Below, one piece after another: positions 10,169 to 23,719 of a stretch of 64,000 bases of DNA. Made by a program: the position numbers and the translations under genes. Below the pieces are notes generated by a model that saw only the letters and a program-made list of their open reading frames with translations, was not told the origin of the DNA and did no database searches. Positions within the stretch are counted from its first letter, which is position 1. Each line of letters begins with the position of its first letter. The stretch comes from Adiantum capillus-veneris (Eukaryota > Streptophyta > Polypodiopsida > Polypodiales > Pteridaceae). The stretch covers positions 50,798,753 through 50,862,752 of the forward strand of contig CM043959.1 in assembly GCA_014529385.2 (NCBI GenBank), written 5' to 3'.

Positions 10169-10400
10169 CACTACAAGAGGTTCTTCATAGTAGCGCCGCT
10201 AGCAGTGCAACGCTCAAATGTGAAAATTCACATCGTTGCTAATGATCATCGCTATATGAATGTCGCTATGCAACAAATAATATAGCTATGCTTATAGCGA
10301 CAATTATAGCGATGCTGACCAGAGAAAAAATAATCCGCGAGCGCCAAAAACTCAGATCTCAAATCAGAGTTTTGGCGTTCTTGCAAAACAGGTATACCCA
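10169..10400 (+). other. Family A 5' terminal repeat, subterminal motifs and palindrome
   Basis: After CACTACAAGAGG come several TATAGCGACA/GTCGCTATG-type motifs and then a near-perfect palindrome at 10339-10380. Its arms are GAGCGCCAAAAACTC and GAGTTTTGGCGTTC, around CAGATCTCAAATCA. The same palindrome, in opposite orientation, lies at 42668-42710 in copy A3, so it is a family feature, possibly a protein-binding or promoter element. Confidence 0.8.
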
Positions 10401-10405
10401 TGCTG

Positions 10406-10408
<3 letters not shown>

Positions 10409-10478
<70 letters not shown>

Positions 10479-10608
10479 ATAGGAGGAGAGGAAGGAGAGC
10501 CATGTATGCTCCTTCTCTCTCCTCTCTCTCATGTTCCCTTCCCCTCTTTCTCTCTCTCCCTCTCCCCCCCCCCACGCACACACACACACACACACACACA
10601 CATTGTGT

Positions 10609-10660
<52 letters not shown>
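10409..10660. repeat. Compound microsatellites (CT)n, C run, (CA)n, (CA)n, (GA)n
   Basis: A CT run, about 16 C residues and a short CA run are followed, after a CT-rich spacer, by a second CA run (about 10578-10602) and a GA run (10611-10660). They lie in the 5' leader of copy A2. A similar CT/GT/GA cluster sits at the same place in A3 (42415-42639). Confidence 0.95.
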
Positions 10661-10661
<1 letters not shown>

Positions 10662-10887
10662 ATAGAGAAAGAGAGAGAATATGAAATGAAATGTTATATT
10701 AAACATCTTCAAAATTGCAAAATGATTTATGATACCAATCCGATATATAAACTCCTTGTGGATCTAATATAATTTTTGCGTTGTCCAATAAAATAGTGCA
10801 TTGGTCGGTGAAGAGCTTTGTAAATGTCTGTGTTTGTAAATACACGTACTATGACATATATAGATAAAGAGAGAGGGAAAGAGAGAT

Positions 10888-10931
<44 letters not shown>
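10888..10931. repeat. Microsatellite (GA)n
   Basis: A GA run of about 22 units in the leader of copy A2, next to TTTAGG-rich sequence (10935-11045) with many short GTTTAGGATTTA-like units. Confidence 0.95.
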
Positions 10932-10934
<3 letters not shown>

Positions 10935-11230
10935 ACATAGGTTTAGGATTTAGTTTTTATATTTAAGTTAGAGTTTAGGTTTAGATTTAATATTAGAGCT
11001 TTGGAGTTAGGTTTAGGATTTAACTCAAGATTTAAGGTTTAGAGCTAAAGAAGAGGCCCAACCATCTCTCTTTTTTTGTAGAGCTTAAAGTTGTTTAAAG
11101 ATAGTTAGATTTGGAATGTTGAAAGGGTAGACAACAACACTAGCTGCTGAAAGCGTTCTCCTTCTGTTGAGCTTGAGTGATGGGAGAGAAAAGTGGATAA
11201 CTCAGGACTTTCACGACGTATCAAGTTGGC

Positions 11231-11417
<187 letters not shown>

Positions 11418-12184
11418 ACTCCCGTTTGCTGAGCAAGAATTAGAGCAGTTGAAGCGAACAATGTAGCAGGAGCAATTTTCATTTGAAAATTTTGCATTTT
11501 TGTTGTGTGTATGTGCATGCATGTTTGAGAGAGATGCATTAGGTTAGATTTAATATTAGATATCGGATTTATTTTTTATATTAAAGATTAGCCTCAAGAT
11601 TATGGGTTAAATTTAGAGTTAGGTTTATGGTTATGTTTGTAGTAGTTTGCATGTAGCTCACATGAGTTTAGGTATGTAGTTGTTTGCAAGATCACAAGTG
11701 CAAACATTTCTCTCTCTTTCTCTCCAGCGATGCGGCATTAGATTGGAAAGCTTTCAACGGCATGATACTCAGAATGGAGACAAACATGTAATGTGCATGG
11801 TAATCCCTCGAACAAGGAGCTACTGCTACAACTGAACAAGAGGCAAAGGGTTTTGTCCACTACATGCATTGTCATGTAGACGTGGGTGTGTAGATTTCTT
11901 GTACCCACAAATATAGGCATTGACCAATAAAGACGAGATTATAACCCGCTTGTTTTGATCTCTGTGCACCTCTAGACTGAGGTGTGCGGAAATCAGACAT
12001 GGCTAGAGAATTTGAGGTAGTTTATAGTGTGATCAATGGTTTCTTGATTGTGAGGGAGATTAAGAGAGACAGTGATAAGAGACGGAGGATGCCAATAGAA
12101 GATTAATTTTATGTTCAAGTTATAAAGTTTTTAAATTCATTCTGAGTAGTGACAATGATGTGGGACCATCAAACCAAAATGCCT

Positions 12185-12690
12185 ATCTCTCAACAAGGAT
12201 CTTATGTCCTTGTAATCAATGCAAACATGATGTGCAACAGACAAGACATCTTTCTTTGCAGCACGGTCCTGAATTTGGCGAGTTTGACCCATCTATTATA
12301 GATCGAGTTGTTGCCAATTACCACTCATCAGACTCTTGACACTGGCCAACATGCGGCAATCTTGCAACCCAACAAACGTGTTCGCAGGCGCATTACTCAA
12401 GCAGCATATGTGAGGCCGCAAGATGCAACCTCTGATAGCGCAGAGGGTGATCATGCAAAGCACATTACCAACGAGGCTATGTTTGAGTCCGAGATCGATG
12501 AAATGATCAAGATGATCATGGATTCATAAAGGATTATCTATGATGACATGAAAAGTGAAACCGATACGACATTGTATGGTGGAGCACATGTATCTAGATT
12601 GAAGGCGCTCCTGGTTCTTCTCAATATGCAGGCAAAGTTTGGATGGAGTGACACTAGTGTCACATCACTTTACAGGTGATCTATTACAAT
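12185..12690 (+). pseudogene. TNP2-like transposase, N-terminal (transposase-associated) region
   Basis: It encodes ILCPCNQCKHDVQQTRHLSLQHG, matching the CPCxxCxxxxxQxxxxVxxHL signature of the plant transposase-associated domain. An acidic stretch (FESEIDEMIKMIMDS) and KALLVLLNMQAKFGWSDTSVTSLY follow. The latter corresponds to the tnp2 phrase KLxxIKxxxGWSDKSFxxLL. Stops and at least one frameshift break the frame near 12340 and 12530. The conserved catalytic part, present in A1, is deleted after 12690. Confidence 0.75.
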
Positions 12691-12744
12691 GTGTTTACTT
12701 CAATAAAAAACTCTAATGTATAATGTACCAAATTACTTACACAA

Positions 12745-13367
12745 GTGTACCACTTTGTTTTGCGGAACTCAGTTACTTCGGTACGCTACAAGAGATTAAT
12801 TTTGAGGATCAATTATAGAGGATTTTTTGTGGATTTGTTTGACGTGAAATGGTTCAAGATAAACGTGGAGGGTTGGAATGCTACTGTGCGCAGAGGAGAG
12901 TCAGGTTTTCTTGAGGTGGACTCAACCAAAAAATGGACCGATCTTTGAAACACTTTTGTACTACCCGAGCATTGTGAACAAGTAAGTCTATAAATATTTA
13001 ACATCCAACTTTAGAGGATTGGTGGTCTGGAAGGACTCATATAAGTTATGTGGCTCTTGCAGGTGGTATTTCATTCTACAAAGTCTACACCAAAGTGGTG
13101 GTATGTCATAGAGGTAGCCCCTCGTAGTGCATGGACATATGAGGGCTACAATGTGACAATCACAGTGGCATCAATGGAGGAGATTGGAGAGGATGCTGAT
13201 TTGGAAGCTGCTGACGTGGTACGCCAGATGAGCGTGGCACTGCTATGCTCTATGGGATGCATGTGGAGGACCTCAAAATGAAACGGAGGACATCTGCCTA
13301 AACAGAGAGTTTTATATAGACATAGGGAGTTATTCTGAGTTATGCGAGGATGAGAGAGAGACCTCTT
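12745..13367 (+). pseudogene. TNP2-like transposase, DUF4216 region and C-terminus
   Basis: The first part reads LRINYRGFFVDLFDVKWFK and RRGESGFLEVDSTKKW, matching the DUF4216 consensus (LDYxGxxVxLFKCxW...). An intron begins at CAA|GTAAGT (12980). The next exon, after TTGCAG, encodes STKSTPKWWYVIEVAPRSAW, then an acidic tail that ends with a stop after CEDERETS. The same stop is conserved in copy A3, so this is the true C-terminus of the transposase. One TGA at about 12946 interrupts the frame. Confidence 0.82.
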
Positions 13368-13560
13368 AAATCCATAGACATTGTATCTGAGCATTTTTTC
13401 TCCTTTTTATAATATATATTGTATTCATGTGGAGTTTTGTCCATTCTTGTCTCTATGCTATACTTGCAAAATTTAAATTATGATTAATCAAATTATAACT
13501 TGTTCAGATTTTCTTCTCCATTCAATATTAAGATTTAATGTTCGTGTATTTAATGCAGGT

Positions 13561-14092
13561 ATGGATGATGATCAGTTTATTTCTTCCTTGGACCTCGAGA
13601 AGAGGAGGTGGTATGAGGAACACCATCGCTTTGGAGAACCGTTGCATCGTTCCACTCCTTCAACGTATCCATCTGCTTCGGGGCGATCAGCACCGTCCAA
13701 GAGTTCGGTGTCGATTAGACGTTCTACACATTCTTCTAGATGTCGATGCTCTAGTGGTGGTGGTGGTGGTTGTTGTGGAGGAGCCGCCGCTGATGCTTTG
13801 ATACCACCTGATAGTCGTCGAGGCTCCTTAACTTCCTCTTTTTTGCCCACCCCAACACCAGCCACGACATCACCCTCTACTCTAGGTTTTGCGCGACTAT
13901 CGGTCGTTCCTAGCTACACACCACTCGCTACTCTTTTGGGAGTCACCCCACTCGGCAATCCTCGCTTCGGGGCTCAGACTCTAGTGGAGACACCTGTTGT
14001 CCGTACCCCCATCAAGACGCTAATTAAGATGCCACTCGAGACCCCTGCTGAGACACCCAGATTCACGCATCACAGGCGAGAGGGCTTTCCGT
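13561..14092 (+). pseudogene. Transposase_24-type second CACTA gene, N-terminal part (copy A2)
   Basis: The start MDDDQFISSLDLEKRRWYEEH follows an AGGT acceptor, as in A3. A Ser/Arg-rich region follows, then CSSGGGGGCCGG, and long Thr-Pro repeats (TPVVRTPIKTLIKMPLETPAETP) up to HHRREGFPYT. The open frame continues across the break into PPR-like DNA until 14277, so it would encode a chimeric tail if expressed. The Transposase_24 core present in A3 is missing. Confidence 0.75.
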
Positions 14093-14762
14093 ACACATGC
14101 CTTCAAGATGCAAGCATAGGTGATTGCAGTCGGGGATATTCCTTCGATTTGCATGTGTTGAAAACAGCCCAAAGCTTCCTACCCATGTCGTTGTTGGGCA
14201 TATTGGGTAATCGGTGCCCTCCAAGAGACGACGTTGCGCGAATAGGTAGCATCTCAAGCACTTGTTGTGCTTTTTGAAGTAGACCACATTTGGCACCTAC
14301 GGTGACCAAGGCATTTCCAAGCACCACATTTTCATCTTGAGAGACGCCCTCACTTCGCATCCACTGAAAACAGCCTAAAGGTTTTTGGCCCTGCCCTTGT
14401 TGGGCGTAGCCAAAAATCAATTCACTCCAAGAGATGACATCTCTCATAGATAGCTCCTCAAGAATCTTTGGCATACATGTCGACCAAGGCATTGTCAAGC
14501 ACAATGTTTTTTTCTCAACAACACCTGTTTAAAAATATAATTGTGATTTCTTTTGCAAAAATCAACGTGTTGCATAGGGCCACATGCCTCTAAGACCAAA
14601 GCATAGAATGATTCATCTAGAGATATATCCTTGCTTTGCATCTGCTAAAAATAGTTCAGAGCTTCCTCACCTTGCATTTGTTCATTATAACCTGCAATTA
14701 GTGCATTTATAGAGTGAACATATTGGATAAGAAGCTCCTCAAGCACTTTTCATGTTTTACGA
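14093..14762 (-). pseudogene. Decayed PPR-repeat sequence, block 3
   Basis: The minus strand contains the best preserved PPR phrases of the window: MRDVISWSELIFGYAQQGQGQ, LGCFQWMRSEGVSQDENVVL and GNALVTVGAKCGLLQKAQQV. These match a PLS-type PPR array (SWxxLIxGYAQxGxxxEALxxFxxMxxEGxxPDxxT). About two units are readable in one frame from 14504 to 14103. It is bounded by broken CACTA copy A2 on the left and a gag-only LTR element on the right. Confidence 0.8.
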
Positions 14763-15833
<1,071 letters not shown>

Positions 15834-15988
15834 TTAAAATGCGCGTTTCTTACCTCAGGTACAATCAGGTTTGAAACCATCATAGACCTCGGCACTTCTT
15901 CTTCAAGATCTGCCAAATATTCTTCATAATCATCCAAAATTGCTTCAATGTGTCAAACCACTTGGCTCTTAACTGATTCTCGCTCTTG

Positions 15989-17597
15989 CTAACTCGCTAT
16001 CTGTCTCTTCCTTTCGATAATATCGATGATCTCCTCATGGAACTCGTGCTTGGAAATTCCCAGAATATCACCCAATGTGAGCTCCACTTTACTATTCAGG
16101 ATACGCTCTTCAAGAACCTTCTTCAGATCTATAGCCAATTCAATATTAGATTTAAGCTTATACGAGGGTCCCTTAGGCTTACCTTGGTTTTTTTCCTTTG
16201 GTTCCTCCTCCATAACCACTTCAGGAGCGGGGCTTAGGAACATGCCCTTCCTCTTTCTTGCTGCTGGATCTCGTTGGCCTTTTTGATGTCCCAGTAACAT
16301 CTTCAACTCTTTTCCGCTTCTCTTCCACCATAGCTTCATTGGCTTGAGCCTTAGCAATAAATGCGTATAGTGAAAGAGAATCTATTGGATCGGTCCACCG
16401 AGTAGTTTCCCAAATTGAATTCCCTACCTGTCGTAACTTTCCATATGTTACCTTACCTGCTTCTGCTGTCTTTAAAGCATACGACCACAGTTGGCCCCTT
16501 GCACCTGTACCTTCATCATCTCCCCTAACACAAACTTGCAACCCATATGTACTTGCTTCCACAAGAGCAACATTATGTTGTATTTCTTCCACTAGCTTCT
16601 TCATGCCGCCCCTGCCAAAGTTTAAGCAAAGCATTTCTCCTGTTGCCTTGATATGAATCTTCCTGTCTTTCCAGAAAACCACATTCTTCTTGTAAGCTTC
16701 ATCAAGCTCATCACACTCTTTCACATACCTATGGTCTTCACTATCGCACCACATGCATCGATTATCCCGATTTTTACATGGTGACTGTTGCTGCTTAGGT
16801 TTGAAAGTAGACGCCGTTCCAGCTAACCCTTCAAATTTAACAGTTTTGAAATTTACCAGATCGTTGAGAACAGGCCCCTCCACCTTGGGTACTGTCGAGG
16901 GTGATTTCTCTTTAATCTCATCTATTACCTCCACCACGATTTGCTTGTCAACTCGCTTTTGTCGTGTTACAATCATATTCACAGCTTCAACGACTATTTT
17001 CCAATCAGATGTCAATCCCAATTCTCCTGTCGGGTCCTCCAATAATTGCACCAAAGTCTTTTGAAGTCCTGGATCAGCATCTTGAATAAAAAAATCCACC
17101 TTTTGATCCTTCAATAAACATTGTTCTGCTGATGACAAATGATCAAACTTCTTTTTGAATTCTTGTAACAACTCTCGTGCAGATAAAATTTTTACTCTTC
17201 TTCTGCACTCACTTCATAAAATTGTGTCTGGTCACCCTCTGAGAATCTTTGAGAAAATATTCCTCTTGCAACGCCTTCTTGAAGTCCTACCAATTTGGTC
17301 CTTGGGCCACCTGGATTTCTTTAATCCAAGACCTAAGTTCGGCACTACAATCAGATGAAACCCTACCATTGAGTTATGGTCTTCAATTCCGTTATCCTCC
17401 GTAGACTGCTCATAAAAATTGCAAAATTTTGAAATATCTCGGCCTTCAAATCACTGTAACTTATTTGTAACAGTTTGCCGAGATTTACAAATCCACTCTT
17501 GTAAATTATGTTGTTGTTGGGCAGCATGTTGTTGTTGCATGTATGCTACAAACTGCTGCATCATTTGCTGCATGGTTGCCTCTTGCGGTGTAGACAT
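15989..17597 (-). pseudogene. Gag of gag-only LTR element A
   Basis: It begins MSTPQEATMQQMMQQFVAYM, is glutamine-rich, and has several stops before 17171. The main frame (17171-16221) holds ELLQEFKKKFDHLS and a zinc knuckle, CMWCDSEDHRYVKEC (C-x2-C-x4-H-x5-C, a slight variant of CX2CX4HX4C). It then has a stretch ending in WTDPIDSLSLYAFIAKAQANEAM and basic residues KKRKRVEDV. A frameshift near 16230-16260 moves into a frame encoding LTLGDILGISKHEFHEEIIDIIERKR, which ends at 15989. Gag would form the particle that packages element RNA. It resembles Ty3/gypsy-type Gag. Confidence 0.72.
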
Positions 17598-17649
17598 AGT
17601 CTTCAACTATTTTCCCACCCGACTCGGTTTTGGGTCAGGTTCACCAGGT

Positions 17650-18328
17650 TGTCGGGGGATATGGGTTCAAAACATGAGCCAGGTCAACACCGGGCTGTTG
17701 GCTGTGGGAAAATTGAGAGCCAAGAGTTGCCGCACTGCACAATAAGGTAGTTATAACTTAATTGGTAATGCTAATGATGCACCAAAACCGCTTGAAAACT
17801 GATAACACTGACAAACTGATGCACAATTATTGAAGGAGTGCCGCTAACAACACATGTTAATTAATTCAATTGATGGTTTAGGAGTTTAAACTCCCCTTAC
17901 AATTTTCCTCGAGCCATTAACAGCTCCGTGATTCATCAAAATGGATTAATTAAAGCTAAGTTGACGTCGATGATCAAAACTTCTTCTGTGTTGGGCTTCC
18001 AGATTCAGCCCTCCTTAACTTCCTCCATTCTTCTTGAGCCCTAGCTTATCAAGCTTCCCTTAACTTGTTTCTTTTGAGTGCCCTTCCAGTTGCTTCTTCA
18101 ACTCTTTCCTTGCTTAGATCTGAAAGCAAGATCGAAAGAGAGACAATTCCCTGCTTAATTTTGAGATCAAGAGAAAGAGTCTCCCCTTTGCCCCCCTCTT
18201 CTCCGACTCCTTGCTTATGCCCAAGAGCAAGAGAGAGCGTGGCTTCTTGATCCTCTCCTTTCTTGTCCAAGAATGAGAGAGAGAGAGAACTCTCTTTGCT
18301 TGTCCGAGCGAGAGAGAGAGAGAGAGAC

Positions 18329-18425
<97 letters not shown>

Positions 18426-18761
18426 CCTTCCTTGCTCAAGCACGAGAAAACTCACAATGTTAGGATTGTGAAGGGCTCGTTGAGCTAAACCATTTCAACA
18501 CGGCCTGCTCTGTCCTTCTCCTCCGCAATAATACCCCACTTTTGCATGTACTTCCCTCTATTAATAGCCTCCCCTTCTCCCTTAGCCAACAACGGTGCCG
18601 TCATTTCTAGGGAGCATAGAAAACATCCCTTGATGATGTGGCAGTGGGTAAGGCGAGGAACACGAAACCGGTTGGGATAGGGTCCGAAAGGGGCGCAATG
18701 GGGTGCTGGCGATTTCACGCTTCTTGGGATAGCATGGCTCATTTTTTCTTCCCCCCTTTCA
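17650..18761 (-). repeat. 5' LTR of gag-only element A
   Basis: It starts TGTCGGGGGATATGGG (+ strand), directly next to GGTTCACCAGG, which would be the primer-binding side of the interior. A (GA) run with a few GACA units lies at 18309-18422. The far border (CCCCCCTTTCA) differs from the 3' LTR border and is uncertain by some bases. Confidence 0.7.
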
Positions 18762-18889
18762 CACTAAAAACCCTTAATTGGGTGGCAGCCACTTGCTTAG
18801 GGTGGCCGTTTGGCCTTGGGCAGCCTTTGAGTATGGGTGGCCATGACCATTTTTTTCTTATGGGCGGCCCTCCTTTGGGCTCGTAGAGG
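18762..18889. other. Flank shared by both gag-only elements
   Basis: The sequence from CACTAAAAACCC through GGGCGGCCCTCCTTTGGGC is repeated next to the other element (23720-23855). Either the LTR is longer than I drew it, or a whole unit containing the element and its flank was duplicated. No gene is seen. Confidence 0.6.
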
Positions 18890-19190
18890 CACCACATTTA
18901 GCATACTGCATCGCACGACATTTGGCACGTACATTGACAAGCAATGCCTTGCATGACATCCTTCTCCAGCATCCCCTGCCGAGAAATCTCATCATGAATC
19001 CGCTCTAGGAGACCATATCGATCAAGGTACTGCCAATCACCACATTAGCCATATCTCTCGACCATGTTAGCGCCGAACGAGCACAAGTTCATGACTAGCA
19101 TATTCAACAACCAATGACTGCAAGAGATGGCATTTCGGATAATATTCTCCTTAAGCACTTAGTGTTCTGCGTTCCAAAACCTGGATGAAG
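18890..19190 (-). pseudogene. Decayed PPR-like fragment, block 4
   Basis: Short minus-strand phrases recall the PPR blocks, such as the reverse complements of GGCACGTACATTGACAAGCAATGCC and GCAAGAGATGGCATTTCGGA. The corresponding sequence next to element B (23861-24060) is similar. Too decayed for a frame. Confidence 0.5.
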
Positions 19191-19708
19191 CTCAAAACTC
19201 CCAGATGGCACCCCAACCGAGGCGACCAAACTGGTACGAAACTAGCCACGAGTGAAACTTAAACTGCTAATATCTTGGCAACCAGAAATCCGATCACTAA
19301 TTTGAAAAGACCAACGTGCGAACTTTAGGCCCATACATTCACTTCATCTGAAACCTCTCAGTTGTAAGTTGCCCAATCAGGAACGGATCTGCATCAACTT
19401 AAACTTCAAATTGCCATAACTTCTTCACCGTAGCTCCAATCGACGATCCGTAAAGATAGGCCAGTAGATAATTTTAAGCACTATAGTTCTAGATCATAGA
19501 TCCCATATGTGCTTAATTCAAGGATACTATTTCTTAGAATCATTAAGGCATCTATTGGCCCTTTTAAGCCGCATCTGGCGTACATTACTCATAAAGGTAG
19601 CCTATTACCAAGCCTTGAACACTGATCGATAATACGGTAAGCTTCAAATAAGCTCAACATTCATCTTTTTGGTATCTTCCTTAGCATGGGAGTGGAGCTG
19701 CATGACCA
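19191..19708. other. Unidentified non-coding sequence
   Basis: No open frame over 60 codons and no family is recognised. It separates the PPR-like fragment from truncated LTR III. Runs such as CCATAACTTCTTCACCGTAG recall the interior of LTR elements, but this is not enough to name it. Confidence 0.4.
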
Positions 19709-20233
19709 CTTAATTGGTAATGCTAACGACGCACAAAATTCGCTTTAAAACTGATAACATTGACGAATTGACGCACAATTATTGAAGCAGTGCCGTTAAC
19801 AACACCTGTTAATTAGTTAAAATGACGGTTTAGAAGTTTGAACTCCCCGTACAATTTTCTTGATGCCATTAACGGCTCCGTGATTCATCAAAATGGATTA
19901 ATTACACCTAAGTTGACGTAGATGATCAAAACTTCTTTTGTGTTGGGCTTCCACATTTAACCCTCCTTAACTTCATCCGATCTTATTAAGCCCTAGCTTA
20001 CCGAGCTTCCTTCAACTTGTTTCGTCTAAGATTGCTTCCTCAACTCTTTCCTCGTTTAGATCCGAAAGCGAGATCAAAAGAGAGAGAATTCCCTGCTTAA
20101 TTTTGAGATCGAGAGAAAAAGTCTCCCCTTTTCTCCCTCTTCTCCGACTCCTAGGCTTATGTCCGAGAGCAAATGTCCGAGAGCAAGAGAAAGCGTGGCT
20201 TATTGCTCCTCTCCTTGCTTTTCTGAGAACGAG

Positions 20234-20321
<88 letters not shown>

Positions 20322-20782
20322 CTTCCTTGCTCAAGCACGAGAGAGTGAGAGAGTTCCCTTCCTTGCTCAAGCTTGAGAGAGGGAGAGAGAGTTCCCTTCC
20401 TTGCTTAAGCACGAGAGAGCTCACAATGTTAGGCTTGTGAAGCGCTCTTTGAGCTAAACCATTATAGCATGGTGTGCTCCGTCCTTCTCCTCCTCAATAA
20501 TACCCCACTTTTGCATGTAATTCCCTTTATTAATATCCTCCCCTTCTCCCTTAGCAACGACAACGCCGTCCTTGCTAGGGAGCATAGAAAACATCCCTTG
20601 ATGATGTGGTGCAGGTAAGGCCAGCAACACGAAAGTGGCTGAGACAGGTTCCGAAAGGGGCACTAGGGGATGTGCGCTTGTAACTTCATGGAGAAGCACA
20701 ACGCCTGGCGCAAGCTCCTCACTCCCCCTCCACGCTGCCTTCGTGTTGGTCGACGGCATAGCTTGTTTTTCCTTCCCCGTCA
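19709..20782 (-). repeat. 3' LTR of gag-only element B (truncated)
   Basis: Homology with the other LTRs starts at CTTAATTGGTAATGC and ends at CCTTCCCCGTCA. It carries a (GA) run (20236-20318) at the same internal position as its relatives. Confidence 0.72.
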
Positions 20783-20949
20783 TTAAAATGCACGTTTCTT
20801 ACCTCAAGTACAATCGGGTTTAAAACCATCATAGACCTCGGTGCTTCTTCTCCTTGGTCTGCCAAATATTCTTCATAATCATCCAGAATTTCTTCAATGT
20901 GTCAAACCACATGGCTCTTAACTGATTTTGGCTCTTGCGAACTCGCTAT

Positions 20950-22562
20950 TTGTCGCTTCCTTTTGATAATATCGATGATCTCCTCATGGAACTCGTGTTT
21001 GGAAATTCCCAATATCACCCAATGTGAGCTCCACTTTACTATTTAGGATTCGCTCTTTAAAAACCTTCTTCAGATCTATAGCCAATTAAATATTAGATTT
21101 AAGCTTATACGAGGGTCCCTTAGGCTTACCTTGCTTTTTGTTCTTTGGTATCTCCTCCATAACCACTTCGGGAGCGGACTTAGGAACACGCCCTTCCTCT
21201 TTCTTGCTGCTGGATCTCATTGGCCTTTTTGATGTTCGAGTAACATCTTCAACTCTTTTTCGCTTCTCTTCCACCATAGCTTCATTGGCTTGAGCCTTAG
21301 CAATAAATGAGTATACTGAAAGAGAATCTATTGGATCGGTCCACCGAGTGGTTTCCAAAATAGAATTCCCTACTTGTCGTGACTTCCCATATGCTACCTT
21401 ACCTACTTCTACTGTCTTTAAAGCATACGGCCATAGTTGTCCCCTTGCACCTGTACCTTCATCATCTCCTCTAACACAAACCTGCAGCCCATATGTACTT
21501 GCTTCCACAAGAGCAACATTATGTTGTATTTCTTCCACTAGCTTCTTCATGCAGCCCCTGCCAAAGTTTAAGGGAAGCATCTTTCCTGTTTCCCTGAGAT
21601 GAATCTTCCTGTCTTTCCTGAAAACCACATTCTTCTTGTAAGCTTCATCAAGCTCATCACACTCTTTCAAATACCTATGGTCTTCACTATCGCACCACAT
21701 GCATCGATTATCCCAGTTTTTACATGGTGGCTGTTGCTGCTTAGGTTCGGAAGTAGATTCCTTTCCAGCTAATTCTTCAAATTTAACAGTTTTGAAATTT
21801 AAATTTAGCTCTTGAATACATTTTACCAGATCGTCGCGAACACGCCCCCTAAAAACTTGGGTACTGTCGAGGGTGAAACATCTTCAGTGTCATCTATTAC
21901 CTCGACAAGGATCTGCTTGCCAGCTCGCTTCTTCCGTTTTACAATCATATTCACTACTTCATCGACTATTTTCCAATCAAATGTCAATCCCAATTCTCTT
22001 GTTGGGTCCTCCACCAATAATTACACCAAATTCTTTTGAAGTCCTGGATCGGCAACTTAAATAAAGCATTCCACCTTCTTATCCTTCAAGGAACGTTGTT
22101 TTGCTAATGACAAGTGATCAAACTTCTTTTTGAATTCTTGTAACAGCTGTCGTGCAGATAAATTTTTACTCTTCTTCTGCACCCACTTCATACAACTTTG
22201 TGTGGTCACCCTCTGAGAATCTTCGAGAAAATATTCCTCTTGCAACGCCTTCTTGAAGTCCTGTCTTGAGCCACCTCAATTTTTTTAATTCGGGCCCTAA
22301 GTTCTGGCACTACAATCAGAGGAAACCCTTCCACTGAGTTCTGGTCTTCAATTCCGTTATCTTCCATAGACTGCTCATAAAAATTGCAAAATTTTGAAAT
22401 ATATCGGCCTTCAAACTGCTGTAACTTATTTGTAACAGTTTGTTGAGCTTTGCAAATCCGCTCTTGCAGATTATGCTGCTATTGGGTAGCCTGTTGCTTC
22501 TACATGTATGCCAAAAACTGCAGCATCATTTGTTGCATGGCTGCCTCTTACGATGTAGACAT
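20950..22562 (-). pseudogene. Gag of gag-only LTR element B
   Basis: It starts MSTS at 22562 and soon meets stops. Readable parts include QEFKKKFDHLSLAKQ (22245-22057), EDPTRELGLTFDWKIVDEVV (22017-21823) and the zinc knuckle CMWCDSEDHRYLKEC. The latter frame continues to 21086 with IDSLSVYSFIAKAQANEAM, ending SYKLKSNI followed by a stop. In element A the same region has a frameshift not shared here. The knuckle spacing (C-x2-C-x4-H-x5-C) is identical in both. Confidence 0.72.
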
Positions 22563-22615
22563 AGTCTCCAACTATTTTCCCACCCCGGCTCGGTTTCACG
22601 TCGGGTTCACCAGGT

Positions 22616-23218
22616 TGTCGGGGAATATGGGTTCAAAACGTGAGCCAGGTTAGTATCAGGATCCTGGATGTGGGAGAATTGAGAGGCAAGAGTTGCCACA
22701 CCGCACAATAAGGTAGTTGTAACTTAATTGGTAATCCCAGCGACGCACAAAAACCGCTTGAAAACTGATAACACTGACGAACTGACGCACAATTATTGAA
22801 GCAATGCCATTAATGACACCTATTAATTAATTCAAATGACATTTTAGGAGTTTAAACTTCCCTTACATTTTCCCCGGCCCGTTAACGGCTCCGTGATTCA
22901 TCACAATGGATGAGCTGACGTCGATGATCAAAACTTCTTTTGTGTTGGGCTTCCAGATTCATCCGTGCTTAACTTCGTTAGATCTTCTTGAGCCCTGGCT
23001 TACCGAACTTCCTTCAACTTGTTTGGTCTGAGTGCCCTTCCAATTGCTTCTTCAACTCTTTCCTTGCTTAGATCCGAAAGCGAGAGCGAAAGAGAGAGAA
23101 TCCCCTGCTTAATTTTGAGATCAAGAGAAAGAGTATCCCCTTTGCCCACTCTTCTCCAACTCCTTGCTTATGTTCAAGAGTGAGAGAGAGCGTGGCTTCT
23201 TGCTCCTCTCCTTGCTTG

Positions 23219-23311
<93 letters not shown>

Positions 23312-23719
23312 CCTTCCTTGATCAAGCATGAGAGAGCTCGCAATGTTAGGCTTGTGAAGCACTCTTTGAGCTAAACCATTTCAGCACGGTCTGCTCCGTC
23401 CTTCTCCTCTTCAATAATACCCCACTTTTTCATGTGCTTCCCTCTATTAATAGCCTCCCCTTCTCCCTTAGCAATGATGGCGCCATCGTTGCTAGGGAGC
23501 ATAGAAAACATCCCTTGATGACATGGCAGCAAGTAAGGCGAGAAACACAAAACCAGTTGGGAAGGGGTCCGAAAGGGGCGCAATGGGGTGCTGACAACTT
23601 CATGCTTCTTGGGTGATGTCATTGGGGCAACACTACGCTCAGCCCGAGCTCCTCACTCCCCCTCCACGCTGCCTACACTCTGGTTGATGTCATGGATCGT
23701 TTTTTCGGCCCCCCTTTCA
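22616..23719 (-). repeat. 5' LTR of gag-only element B
   Basis: It starts TGTCGGGGAATATGGG (+ strand) after CACCAGGT. It has a (GA) run at 23222-23308. The right border is uncertain for the same reason as in element A. Confidence 0.7.

Larger units (their letters stand above)
19709..23719 (-). mobile_element. Gag-only LTR retrotransposon (TR-GAG type), element B
   Basis: Same plan and orientation as element A: 3' LTR (19709-20782), gag interior, 5' LTR (22616-23719). The left LTR lacks its first 60 or more bases, including TGTCGGGG. The interior again ends shortly after the LTLGDI-type region, with no pol. Gag has accumulated different mutations from element A, so the two diverged independently. 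Confidence 0.76.
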
